Assembly (NCBI RefSeq): GCF_002019595.1
Contig: NZ_KV917369.1
Span: forward strand, 1,946,417-2,010,416
DNA length: 64,000 nucleotides
Origin: Priestia abyssalis
GTDB lineage: Bacteria; Bacillota; Bacilli; Bacillales; Bacillaceae_H
Direction: 5' to 3'
Shown here: positions 25,534-33,893 of the stretch, piece after piece
Position numbering within the stretch: the first letter of the stretch is position 1
Layout: each line of letters opens with the position of its first letter
Made by a program: the position numbers and the translations under genes
Notes under the pieces: model-generated
The model's database searches: none
What the model was told of the DNA's origin: nothing
Seen by the model: only the letters and a program-made list of their open reading frames with translations

Positions 25534-26100
25534 TTGAGTATGAATCAACCTCATCGTAAGAAAGTAACATACGCTGAATATGTAACATGGTCTGATGAAC
25601 AGCGATATGAAATTATTGATGGCATTCCCTATATGCAAGCTGCACCATCACGGCAGCACCAGCGCATTGTCACGCAACTAACGGGTGAGTTGTATACCTT
25701 CTTTAAAGGGAAAACATGCGAAGTATATACAGCTCCGTTTGACGTTCGATTATCTGCCGCAGAGGATGAAGAAGAATACCAGGTTGTACAGCCTGATATT
25801 AGCGTAGTATGCGACGAAAGAAAATTAGATGATAAAGGGTGTAAAGGTGCTCCAGATCTCATCGTAGAAGTACTGTCTCCTTCTACCTGGCAGAGAGACC
25901 GTATCGAAAAGCTGAACCAGTATCAGCGACATAAAGTTCGAGAATATTTATTGATTTACCCCAATGAGAAGATTGTAGAACAATACATTCTTGAAGAAAA
26001 CGGCATGTATGGAACACCTCACATTTATAATGAAGAAGATGTATTCCGCTCTTACATTTTCCCCGAATTTGAAATCACCATGAGTACTATTCTTTCTTAA
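25534..26100 (+). CDS. Uma2-family (DUF820) PD-(D/E)XK-fold protein, intact copy
   Basis: A 188-aa Uma2 protein from TTG 25,534 (ATG 25,540 is also possible) behind GAAGGTGGTG. It has YEIIDGIPYMQAAPS at the N-terminus, the nuclease-fold residues in VVQPDISVVCDERK and GAPDLIVEVLSPST (about 113-126), and KLNQYQRHKVREYLLIYP with the later core. The family is predicted to be an endonuclease and is widespread in cyanobacteria and Bacillales; its role is unknown. A truncated near-copy lies at 358-663. Confidence 0.85.
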   Translation: MSMNQPHRKKVTYAEYVTWSDEQRYEIIDGIPYMQAAPSRQHQRIVTQLTGELYTFFKGKTCEVYTAPFDVRLSAAEDEEEYQVVQPDISVVCDERKLDDKGCKGAPDLIVEVLSPSTWQRDRIEKLNQYQRHKVREYLLIYPNEKIVEQYILEENGMYGTPHIYNEEDVFRSYIFPEFEITMSTILS

Positions 26101-26136
26101 TGAAAGAGGCGGATTCAACATCTAATCAGAAATTCA

Positions 26137-26172
26137 GGGACAGTCCTCTGCTGAGTATAGCGGGGGACTGTT
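26137..26172 (+). repeat. Dispersed hairpin repeat, copy 8 (short-loop form)
   Basis: GGGACAGTCCTCTGCTGAGTATAGCGGGGGACTGTTTC; the usual loop is shortened by about ten bases. It lies about 40 nt after the Uma2 stop. Confidence 0.75.
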
Positions 26173-26350
26173 TCTGTTCTCTCAGACCTGTCATGAAACT
26201 CCAGCAAAACGAAAGAATTCACTGACGGACTCTTTCACTAAAAATCATTTATCTGATTGAAAAAGTTCATTTTTTTGAAAAGAAACTCCCCCTAACGCTT
26301 CTTTTTGACTATTTAATAATAAAAGCGGATTAAAAAAGGGGATGTAAATC

Positions 26351-27340
26351 ATGAGTCGATTATTAGTAGAAGATAGACCAATCTTAATTCTTCCATCACT
26401 TGCCAGGGAAGTGGGGCTGAATGAAGCGATTTTCCTCCAACAGCTGCATTACTGGATGCAGGAAAGCAGGCATGAATACTTTGGCCACAAATGGGTGTAC
26501 AACACATACGAGCAATGGCAGGTGCAGTTTCCATTTTGGTCGGTCAGCACGATTAGACGCATCATCGCAAAGCTTGAGAAGGATGGTTATCTTATTTCTT
26601 CACGTTTTAATCAAATGAAAAGCGATCAAACAAAATGGTATCGAATCCATTACCCGAAGCTGGAGAGTTTTAGTGAGCGGCCTGTTCAACATGAGCAGAA
26701 GAATAGCTCAGATCGAACAGATGAACTATTCAATTTGGACAAACCAATACCAGAGATTACTACAGAGAATACAAGCATAGAAAAAGATGATGATGAAAGC
26801 GCGCGTCTATCAACAGTCGAACAGGCTGATGCCAGCAAAGAAATACAAACAAAAACGGAGCCGGAGCAACAAGAAGATGCATCAAATTTGGAGCAGCTGT
26901 TTCTGCAGCGAAGAGGCCGCGGGATCCATCCAAGTGCGAAAGACCTCCAGGCCATTCAGGAAGTGGTGCAAAGTGAAATCCCATTTGAAGAGGCTGCGGA
27001 GTGGCTGAACGAAGCATTTGACTTCTATGAGCCTAAATATTCGGGTGACAGAATCCACTCATTTGTGTACATCAAGCAATACATTTTTCACCGGGCCTAT
27101 TTGAAGCGGGAGCGTGAACAGGCGCGCCGGCACGGAAGCGAACAAGGCCGCATCGATTTTTTCAATCCTTCCCCGAAGTCCAAATACCGCGGCCGAACCG
27201 GAAGAAAAGAAATGGTTCCAGATTGGCTCGATAAACAGCACCAACCTGAACAACAAGAACCCTCGTTATCTCAACCTGAAACCAATTTTGAGGAAGAGAA
27301 AGCAAAGCTTATGGAGGAATTAGCGCAATACAAAAAATGA
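26351..27340 (+). CDS. Phage-type replication initiator-like protein (winged helix N-terminus)
   Basis: A 329-aa protein. Residues 1-110 form a winged-helix domain of the type seen in phage and plasmid replication proteins (LPSLAREVGLNEAIFLQQLHYWM, WQVQFPFWSVSTIRRIIAKLEKDGYL). A polar Glu/Lys-rich linker of about 60 residues follows. A DnaD-like C-terminal part includes LQAIQEVVQSEIPFEEAAEWL and a HSFVYIKQYIFHRAYLKRERE helix. It resembles replication modules of Bacillus phages, but no integrase, helicase loader or structural gene is beside it. AAAAGGGGATG precedes ATG 26,351. Confidence 0.7.
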   Translation: MSRLLVEDRPILILPSLAREVGLNEAIFLQQLHYWMQESRHEYFGHKWVYNTYEQWQVQFPFWSVSTIRRIIAKLEKDGYLISSRFNQMKSDQTKWYRIHYPKLESFSERPVQHEQKNSSDRTDELFNLDKPIPEITTENTSIEKDDDESARLSTVEQADASKEIQTKTEPEQQEDASNLEQLFLQRRGRGIHPSAKDLQAIQEVVQSEIPFEEAAEWLNEAFDFYEPKYSGDRIHSFVYIKQYIFHRAYLKREREQARRHGSEQGRIDFFNPSPKSKYRGRTGRKEMVPDWLDKQHQPEQQEPSLSQPETNFEEEKAKLMEELAQYKK

Positions 27341-27563
27341 AGGAGGATTGGTGGATTTATTCATCAGTGAAAAAGTAAAACTATGTTCTAAATGAACAAA
27401 AGTAGAAATTAATTGTCTATAGAACGAAATAATAGAAAAGGTTTGTCCTTCATGATGGCTTGGGGTGCGGATACTTTCAAGTACTTCGTGACCTTTTAAT
27501 ATAATGATAAGTATTCGTTAAATGAACTCCCGATGGGTTAGACCGAAACAATCGGAAGTCTGC
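27341..27563. other. Intergenic with a possible vestige of a following gene
   Basis: AAGGAGGATTG directly after the replication gene is followed by GTG and only 14 codons (MDLFISEKVKLCSK). This looks like the start of a lost downstream gene. No other gene is seen. Confidence 0.3.
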
Positions 27564-27617
27564 GGTCAGCCCCCGACTGAGTTAAATGGTTAACCCGGCG
27601 GAGACTGACCCCGTTTC
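27564..27617. repeat. Dispersed hairpin repeat, copy 9; convergent terminator
   Basis: GGTCAGCCCCCGACTGAGTT... AACCCGGCGGAGACTGACCCCGTTTC between the plus-strand replication gene and the minus-strand VCBS-like gene. Confidence 0.8.
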
Positions 27618-27662
27618 TCTACTTTTCCATACCGTTCTTACAAAGATCTATGATTCCAGCAT

Positions 27663-28595
27663 CTATATTTCTCCACCAAAGATGGCCACAGTCTGCCGGT
27701 CAGGGCTAAACGTCCGTCCGTTCCATTTCAAAACGGTCTGTACATATCCGAGTCCGTCAGCATTGTACCTCCCAGCTATCCTCTGATATGCTTCGAGTTC
27801 ATAGGTGCCGTCTCTGTTAAAATCAATTGGATATAAACCGGACAAAGGATTTACCCAGCCTTTTATCGGTTCCTTTAACATACCATCCTGGTTATAAATC
27901 TCAGATAAATATTCTTTACCTTTATAAGTAAGATCAAGAATATATTTTTCTTTTAGGTTATAGCTGATCACGGTGGCTTTGTATTGATTTTCATAGGACA
28001 CATCGTATTTATAGTGTTCGTTGAATGTATCAGAATTAAAAATTTGCCTCATTTGACCGTCCATATAAGAAAATACATACGCATATATCCCGCCACCGCT
28101 GCCTCCTGTATCAATGACCACTAAAATATCATCCGCCTTGTTGCCTGTAAAATCACCAAGAAAGAGTGTTGGATTGTATCCGGCGTTGTTTTTCAAGGCA
28201 ATTTGCTGATAGTGGTGTGTTCGCCCATTTTGAATAACTAGAGTTATATTTTGCCAAAAAGGACTATCAGGAGTTTTATTTGCGGTAAGAAAGACATTAT
28301 CAATAATCCCGTCCCCGTCAATATCCCCCCGCTTTGCAGCCACAACGGAAGGTCTGTTTGGATTCATTTGTCTTGCGAGAACAGGCTGGAGCTTCGCCTG
28401 CATTTCCAGCAGCCCTTGTTTTGAAGGATACGGATTTGGAAACGATAAAGCATGATCAATCGTTTGCAGTGCTTGATCCGTTAATCCCGCTCTTGCCTGT
28501 GCATCAGCCAGATAGTACCAATAATAAGGATCATTCGTTTCTTGTATTTTTGTGTGATAGTAATGGATGGCTTCTCTAAGGTAATACGTGTCCAT
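27663..28595 (-). CDS. TPR-like plus VCBS/FG-GAP-repeat-like protein
   Basis: From ATG 28,595 (behind GGCAGGTGG) the protein has 310 residues. Residues 1-70 are a helical TPR-like segment (YYWYYLADAQARAGLTDQAL). Repeats with Asp-rich, calcium-loop-like motifs follow: RGDIDGDGIIDNVFL (about 92), LFLGDFTGNKADDILVVID, and PIDFNRDGTYELEAY near the end. The pattern is that of integrin-like FG-GAP/VCBS propeller blades. No signal peptide is visible, so it is probably cytoplasmic or spore-associated; the role is unknown. A longer frame upstream to 28,694 lacks a ribosome binding site. Confidence 0.7.
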   Translation of the reverse strand: MDTYYLREAIHYYHTKIQETNDPYYWYYLADAQARAGLTDQALQTIDHALSFPNPYPSKQGLLEMQAKLQPVLARQMNPNRPSVVAAKRGDIDGDGIIDNVFLTANKTPDSPFWQNITLVIQNGRTHHYQQIALKNNAGYNPTLFLGDFTGNKADDILVVIDTGGSGGGIYAYVFSYMDGQMRQIFNSDTFNEHYKYDVSYENQYKATVISYNLKEKYILDLTYKGKEYLSEIYNQDGMLKEPIKGWVNPLSGLYPIDFNRDGTYELEAYQRIAGRYNADGLGYVQTVLKWNGRTFSPDRQTVAIFGGEI

Positions 28596-28665
28596 ATTCA
28601 GTCCACCTGCCTCTTTATTCTCAATATAAAATGATATGCAGGGATTTGCGGGTACATGACACACA

Positions 28666-28708
28666 AAGTGCCTGTCACTTTTGCCCTTATACAAAAGTGG
28701 CAGGCACC
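28666..28708 (+). repeat. AAGTGCCTGTCAC palindrome, copy 1
   Basis: AAGTGCCTGTCACTTTTG and CAAAAGTGGCAGGCAC form an imperfect inverted repeat of about 17 bp per arm. It belongs to a second repeat family with copies at 33,278, 60,440 and 62,000. Confidence 0.8.
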
Positions 28709-28879
28709 GCCGACTAAACAGTCCACTATTCTGGAGTTTAATAAGATACCTTCCATCTGTTTAATTGTGTGTCAGCTCATGTTATAATAAGAAACTTAGG
28801 ATAATTACGACTTTTACCTATAATGAACGGATGCCAAGAAAAGCCTCCGCTTATCTATAAAATATGGAGGTGTAAGAGA

Positions 28880-29089
28880 ATGAATAAACGATGGACGATT
28901 GGTAAAATCAAAGAATTTGTTGAGAACAATTCGGAAAGTAAGTTGCTAACGACCGAATATCACGGTTTTTCTCAAAAATTACTATTTAAATGTGCATGTG
29001 GCAGCAACTTTGAAAAAACATTTACGAAATTTAAAAATAATAATCAACGTAAATGTGAAGTGTGCCAACCGCCAAAAGCGTCACGCTAA
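28880..29089 (+). CDS. Small zinc-ribbon-like protein
   Basis: A 69-aa protein from ATG 28,880 with GGAGGTG 7 nt upstream. CACGSNFEKTF and KCEVC supply two Cys pairs (CxC and CxxC) separated by about 19 residues, a treble-clef or zinc-ribbon pattern. Similar modules occur in phage-borne HNH and DUF723-type proteins of Bacillus, where they help bind DNA. No nuclease part is present. The function is unknown. Confidence 0.65.
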   Translation: MNKRWTIGKIKEFVENNSESKLLTTEYHGFSQKLLFKCACGSNFEKTFTKFKNNNQRKCEVCQPPKASR

Positions 29090-29163
29090 ACGTATAGCGA
29101 ATAAACGAAGTGCCGATTTCTATTAAGGAGAAGTTGGCGCTATTTTTATTTTATAGGAAAATT

Positions 29164-29222
29164 TGGTACCAGTCCCCCGCTGAATTAAAGTATTAAAGAA
29201 GGAGGAACTGGTACCATTTTTC
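29164..29222 (+). repeat. Dispersed hairpin repeat, copy 10
   Basis: TGGTACCAGTCCCCCGCTGAATT... AGGAGGAACTGGTACCA plus T-run. The outer stem is extended (TGGTACCAG/CTGGTACCA), while the inner GCGGGGG arm is changed to AGGAGGA. Confidence 0.75.
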
Positions 29223-29591
29223 GATTAAGTCTCTCGAGCGACCCATATATTTTACTCCAAAAACGTTTAATGATAGAAAACTGGCTTTAATTTCTTTTAT
29301 ATCAAGAGCGGTTACTAGAATAGATAGATGGTACATATATAAGTTAAAAATCCGGTAGTATGCCAAACGTTAAAATATGGTATATAAAATACTATTTTAC
29401 TCTCGTTAAAAATAATTTATCATAAGTTTAAATGGGATATTCGGTCTATAGGTTGTGACAGAGAAAATCTAAAGTATATAATGCCTTAAATATGTAGAAT
29501 AAGCTTCTCTGAAGATCCATATCGAATAGGTTAAATACATTTATAATGAATTAGGGATATTTCTACAGGCACCTGGCTGAGGAGGAGCAAA
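29223..29591. other. AT-rich intergenic stretch, no gene seen
   Basis: All frames have frequent stops, and I see no stem-loop or known RNA. It leads into the first gene of the defence region, so it probably holds that gene's promoter. Confidence 0.5.
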
Positions 29592-30515
29592 TTGAATAGT
29601 TTTATCGTTATGCAGGGTCATACCTACGAAGAAGAAAAAGGTTTAGGAATTATTTGGTCTCCACAACAAGATAAAGGAGGCAATGTACCACATTCATGGA
29701 AACGAATGACAGAAGTAAAAGAAGGAGATCAAGTATTTCACTACGTAAAAGGAAATATCGTTGCTGTTAGCATAGCAACTGAAGACTGTAAAGCAGCTAG
29801 TAAACCATCTATCATGCAAGCTCATGATGGATGGAAAGACGAAGGGTATATAGTGAATGTAAAGTATCATGAATTAGATATACCAGTAAATGTGCGCGAT
29901 CGGTTCGATGAGATATTGCCGCTTTTACCTATTAAGTATTCACCATTTCACCGGGATACAAATGGGAATTCAGGTTATTTGTATCCATGTAACGAAGAAC
30001 TAGCGATTAAATTACTTGAACTAATTAGCGAATTGAATATTTATCAAATAAATGAAGAGCAATTAGAGTTATCCGTTGATGAGGTAAGAAGAACTGAAAA
30101 TAATACACTCATTCCAGTAATTGCTGAAACAGAATCCCAAGCGAAAACGAAAATCCGATTGGGTCAACAGAAGTTCAGAAGGGACTTGATGCCCTTATGG
30201 GAAGGTAAGTGTGCATTATGTGGTATACATTTACCGGAATTACTAAGAGCAAGTCGTTCGAAACCTTGGAAGGATAGCACAAATGCAGAACGTTTGGATC
30301 CATACAACGGCGTGCTGCTTTGCGCTAATCATAATGCGCTTTATGACAAAGGCTTAATTGCATTTGACGGGCAAGGGCGTTTGCACATTTCTTCAATAAT
30401 TAGTAATGAAGATTATTTGATGTATGGATTAAAACCAATGACTAAGATACAGATTCATTCCGAAAACAAAGTGTATTTGAAGTGGCATAAAAAGAATATT
30501 TTTAGAATGAAATAG
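29592..30515 (+). CDS. EVE-like domain fused to HNH endonuclease (putative modification-dependent restriction enzyme)
   Basis: A 307-aa protein from TTG 29,592 behind GAGGAGGAG. The N-terminal part (residues 1-150: FIVMQGHTYEEE, WKRMTEVKEGDQVFHYVKGNIVAV, YPCNEELAIKLLELI) resembles EVE/YTH-type modified-base readers. The C-terminal part is an HNH domain: CALCGIHLPELLRASRSKPW (about 208), then DPYNGVLLCANHNALYDKGLI with the His and Asn of the metal site. EVE-HNH fusions are predicted to cut DNA with modified bases. Specificity and activity here are inferred. It is the first recognisable defence gene of the island. Confidence 0.7.
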   Translation: MNSFIVMQGHTYEEEKGLGIIWSPQQDKGGNVPHSWKRMTEVKEGDQVFHYVKGNIVAVSIATEDCKAASKPSIMQAHDGWKDEGYIVNVKYHELDIPVNVRDRFDEILPLLPIKYSPFHRDTNGNSGYLYPCNEELAIKLLELISELNIYQINEEQLELSVDEVRRTENNTLIPVIAETESQAKTKIRLGQQKFRRDLMPLWEGKCALCGIHLPELLRASRSKPWKDSTNAERLDPYNGVLLCANHNALYDKGLIAFDGQGRLHISSIISNEDYLMYGLKPMTKIQIHSENKVYLKWHKKNIFRMK

Positions 30516-30579
30516 TGTAGTGAAAATATATAGTTCATCGTTTTGGATCGGAAATAGCTGAAAAGTTAAAATCCTTCAT

Positions 30580-30634
30580 GAGTCAGTCCTCTGCTAAGTT
30601 TAAGTGTTAACTTAGCGGGGGCTGACTCTTTTTT
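30580..30634 (+). repeat. Dispersed hairpin repeat, copy 11 (last copy seen)
   Basis: GAGTCAGTCCTCTGCTAAGTTTAAG... AACTTAGCGGGGGCTGACTC with seven T residues. It can terminate the EVE-HNH gene. Confidence 0.85.
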
Positions 30635-30775
30635 TAAGAGTTCTAGAGGAATTAGCAAAAGTCGAGCAGCAAGGGAAGAAACCATCAATCTAATATAAAG
30701 GTATTTTACCTTATTAATCCAAAATACCTATATTATGGTATAATTAGGAAAAACCTTGTATGGTGGAGTGGTACT

Positions 30776-32683
30776 ATGGCATACACAATTCCTGAGACAA
30801 TTCGATCCACTGCTACTGCAGGTGAAAGGTTGCTCTTTCGAACATTAAAAACGTATTTACCTGAAGATTATATTGTTTATTATGAACCTGAGATTCATGG
30901 GCGGCGTCCGGACTTTGTCATTATCGCCCCGGACCTCGGGTTATTAGTGCTGGAAGTAAAAGATTATACGAAAAACACCTTATTCCAAATCAATCAGGAT
31001 GAATGGACGCTCATCACTTCTTCGGGTGAGCAGACAAAGACAAAAAGTCCGATGAAGCAAGCGAAGGAGTATATGTTCCATCTTGTTGATGCGTTAAAAA
31101 AGGACAAAAATTTGATTCATTTGGAAGGGAAGTATCAATTCCAATTAAAGTTTCCTTACGGATATGGCACGGTGTTTACCCGCTTATATCAAAAAGACTT
31201 TATACAAGAAGGGTTATACTCCGTCATTGAGCCGCATCTTTGTTTGGCAAGGGATGAAATCGATCCAGATCATGAAGCGTTTTCCGAAGAAAACTTATTT
31301 GAAAAAATCAGTAATATGTTTACGGTTCCTTATCGCTTGCGCATACCATTAACGAAGGAAGAAATGGACTCCATTCGTTATCACCTTTTCCCTGAGGTAA
31401 GAATAAGCGCCGAGTTCAAGCAGCCTGTTCCTTATCAAGACCAGCTCCTTTTATCACTGCATGATATTAAGACTATGGATCTACATCAGGAAAATCTCGC
31501 GAAGCAAATTGGGGATAAAAATCGCTTGATTCGCGGAGTCGCCGGCAGTGGAAAAACATTGATTTTAGGCAGTCGGGCGAAAATCCTGGCGAAGGAGCAT
31601 CCGGAGTGGAAAATTTTAATTCTTTGCTACAATATTTCACTCGCCCGCAATATTGAACTCATGATTCATCACATGATGCATGAGCCCGACAGCTTATTCG
31701 ATTTTGATGATCAAGCTATAACATCTAAATCTCATAATATTACGGTTCGCAATTTTCATTCATGGCTGAAAAATGACTTAAAAATTTCAGATCGGGACAT
31801 TCCATCACTGCTGGAAAAACTGAAAAAGAAGGAAGCCATTCTTCCAATGTATGATGCGATTTTGATCGATGAAGGGCAAGACTTTGAATCAGAATGGTTC
31901 CAGCTGGTCAGTGAGTTATTAAACCCTGAAACAAAGTCACTGCTGCTAGTAGAAGACCGCGCCCAAACCATTTACAAACGAAAACGGTCATATGCTCAGG
32001 ATACGGGTTTAAGCTTTCAAGGCCGCTCGAAAATATTAAGCATCAACTACCGGAATACGGCTCAAATAGTCAAGTTCGCATGGGATTTTTATCAATCGCA
32101 TTCTGCCTTAAAAAACAAAGTCGTGACCCGTGAACACGAAGGAGAAATCATCGCTCCCCAAAGTACAAGAAGAAAAGGTCCCGATCCAGCCATTGTGAAA
32201 ACGGACAGCTTCTTTAAAGAAGCCAAAATTATCGCCAAACAAATCAAAAAGCTGAACGAACAAAGAAACGTTCCGCTGTCAGAAATACTCATTCTATACC
32301 GTGTAAAAAAGACATTCAAAATGAGTTACATAGACGTTTTAAAACGCGCCTTGGAAGACGAACAAATCAACTACTACTGGCTCACAGAAAATACCGAATC
32401 CAAGCGCTCATTCGAAAAAGAAGAAGACTCCGTCAAAATCAGCACCATCGACAGCAGCAAAGGTCTGGACTTTCAAGCCGTCTTCATTGTCAATGTAGAC
32501 AACATGCCGTTTGCTTTAGAAGAGGATAAAGAACGGGAAGTTTCCCTATTATATATTGGGATGACACGTGCGAAGGAATATTTGTGTTTGTCTTATTCGG
32601 GGGAGTCGGAGTTTACGAAGTATTTTGATGGGATTATGGAGAAGCGGGATGTGGTTGTTAAGAGTAAGGGGATATCGGGGTAA
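30776..32683 (+). CDS. NERD-domain UvrD/Rep-like superfamily 1 helicase
   Basis: A 635-aa protein. Residues 15-130 are a NERD (nuclease-related) domain with RRPDFVIIAPDLGLLVLEVKDY, the PD-(D/E)XK-like D...ExK pattern. A UvrD-like helicase follows: Walker A GVAGSGKT (about 260), Walker B AILIDEGQDFESEW (about 360), motif III-like LLLVEDRAQTIYKRKRS, and late motifs ISTIDSSKGLDFQAVFIVN and LLYIGMTRAKEYL. Such nuclease-helicases occur in defence loci (compare GajB of Gabija and Nhi-like proteins). It could also be a repair enzyme. A TATAAT box lies at 30,739-30,744. A small partner gene follows. Confidence 0.85.
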   Translation: MAYTIPETIRSTATAGERLLFRTLKTYLPEDYIVYYEPEIHGRRPDFVIIAPDLGLLVLEVKDYTKNTLFQINQDEWTLITSSGEQTKTKSPMKQAKEYMFHLVDALKKDKNLIHLEGKYQFQLKFPYGYGTVFTRLYQKDFIQEGLYSVIEPHLCLARDEIDPDHEAFSEENLFEKISNMFTVPYRLRIPLTKEEMDSIRYHLFPEVRISAEFKQPVPYQDQLLLSLHDIKTMDLHQENLAKQIGDKNRLIRGVAGSGKTLILGSRAKILAKEHPEWKILILCYNISLARNIELMIHHMMHEPDSLFDFDDQAITSKSHNITVRNFHSWLKNDLKISDRDIPSLLEKLKKKEAILPMYDAILIDEGQDFESEWFQLVSELLNPETKSLLLVEDRAQTIYKRKRSYAQDTGLSFQGRSKILSINYRNTAQIVKFAWDFYQSHSALKNKVVTREHEGEIIAPQSTRRKGPDPAIVKTDSFFKEAKIIAKQIKKLNEQRNVPLSEILILYRVKKTFKMSYIDVLKRALEDEQINYYWLTENTESKRSFEKEEDSVKISTIDSSKGLDFQAVFIVNVDNMPFALEEDKEREVSLLYIGMTRAKEYLCLSYSGESEFTKYFDGIMEKRDVVVKSKGISG

Positions 32684-32746
32684 GGAAGGCTGAATTGATA
32701 TGGTTAGATTGCATGAATGAGCTATTTTTTAGAAGGAGATAAGCTT

Positions 32747-33079
32747 ATGAATCTTATAGGTAAATTTTATATTTACGAAATGGAAATGTGGAATGAAGAC
32801 TATTTTAATATAGAGGTTCCAGCCTTTATTGAATTGGATGAAGAGCATAATGGATGTTTTCAATTTGGTTTTGTTTCAGGCAGCGTTGATGGACGGCTAG
32901 TCGATGGGTCAGAAGGGAGTATCATTGAGTTTACTTGGGAAGGTGATGATGAGGGGGAACCAGTCTTTGGAAGTGGTTGGATTAGAACCGAAGAAGAGAA
33001 TTGCATAAAAGGTCATTTTCAATTTCAAGCCGGAGATCACTCCTTATTTTGGGCTAGGAGGGCATACGCCAAATCCTGA
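32747..33079 (+). CDS. Hypothetical acidic beta-rich protein
   Basis: A 110-aa protein from ATG 32,747 with AGAAGGAGAT upstream. It is very acidic and aromatic (FYIYEMEMWNEDYFNIEVPA, EGDDEGEPVFGSGW), with alternating strands and no membrane part. It lies 63 nt after the NERD helicase and may be co-transcribed with it. I do not recognise a family. Its acidity would suit a DNA mimic or inhibitor, but nothing shows this. Confidence 0.6.
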   Translation: MNLIGKFYIYEMEMWNEDYFNIEVPAFIELDEEHNGCFQFGFVSGSVDGRLVDGSEGSIIEFTWEGDDEGEPVFGSGWIRTEEENCIKGHFQFQAGDHSLFWARRAYAKS

Positions 33080-33139
33080 CTTTGGGTATGCTCATGCATT
33101 GATGTGGTGTTTTAACTTAGGGGGGAAATAAACACGGGG

Positions 33140-33279
33140 CTGAAAAAGGAATTTCATAAAGACATGATTACGATCTACCAAAATGCTAAAAAGAGTGCGG
33201 CTATAATGCGACTCGATTTCTGCAAGTGCTTGCAGTACAAGATGGTTTAACTGTAGCAAAGGGTCTTATCCATCCTTAA
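33140..33279 (+). pseudogene. Frameshifted remnant of an island-associated hypothetical gene
   Basis: Frame one gives LKKEFHKDMITIYQNAKK. After a frameshift around 33,190 the next frame gives CGYNATRFLQVLAVQDGLTV and AKGLIH, cut off at palindrome copy 2. The (K)EFHxxMxxIYxxAKKECGYNATRFLQM pattern is one I associate with a small protein family often next to restriction and defence genes. The palindrome appears to have broken it. Confidence 0.5.
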
Positions 33280-33321
33280 GTGCCTGTCACTTTTGCCCTT
33301 TGCAAAAGTGACAGGCACCTT
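33278..33321 (+). repeat. AAGTGCCTGTCAC palindrome, copy 2 (left edge of drm-dpt island)
   Basis: AAGTGCCTGTCACTTTTGCC and GCAAAAGTGACAGGCAC pair almost perfectly (about 18 bp per arm). It interrupts the remnant gene upstream. Confidence 0.85.
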
Positions 33322-33509
33322 TAATTAAAAAGTTAATAGTACTGTACAAAATAAAAGACAAGCTCTAATACAGATATGAAAAACACAGTATAGAAACAAT
33401 TCTTTAGATATAGGTTGAAGGATTCGATAAATTGTTAATTTGTTGTATCTGTATTATTTAATTAACGCCTTTGATAAAGAATAGTTTTGTATGCTTTCGC
33501 ACTAGTGAT

Positions 33510-33630
33510 ATAAAATACCCAATTCTAAATTTAATTTTCAACGAATAGGCAAACTATCTGAAAAGATACGACGTAAAATTCAACACTTTGAAATTAAAGA
33601 TGAAAAACTATGGATGAAAATTGAATTATA
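33510..33630 (+). other. Possible short gene remnant in the drmA leader region
   Basis: An open frame without a good start reads RIGKLSEKIRRKIQHFEIKD and ends EKLWMKIEL. It is protein-like but short. The rest of 33,322-33,893 is AT-rich and must contain the drmA promoter; a TATAAT-like box lies near 33,756. Confidence 0.2.
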
Positions 33631-33893
33631 ATAGTATAGAGAAAGATTTTTTTAGATAAGAAGAATCGATATGTAGAAGGTATAATATTAAAATAAATCA
33701 TACAACTATACATAAAATTCATGGTATAACTACAACTAAATCTAGTGTAGTGGTATAATTTTACTATTGAATCTATTTCTATAGAGTTAGTGCTAAATAT
33801 TGGATAAAATATTAGTGAATTGAAATGTTTCAAAATTCAACTCTTTCCGATAAATAGAAGATTTTACGATACATATTAAAGGGAGGAATTACG

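Noticed and set aside
26351..27340. Prophage around the replication protein
   Set aside because: No integrase, repressor, terminase, capsid, tail or lysis genes are adjacent, so one replication-like gene does not support a prophage.
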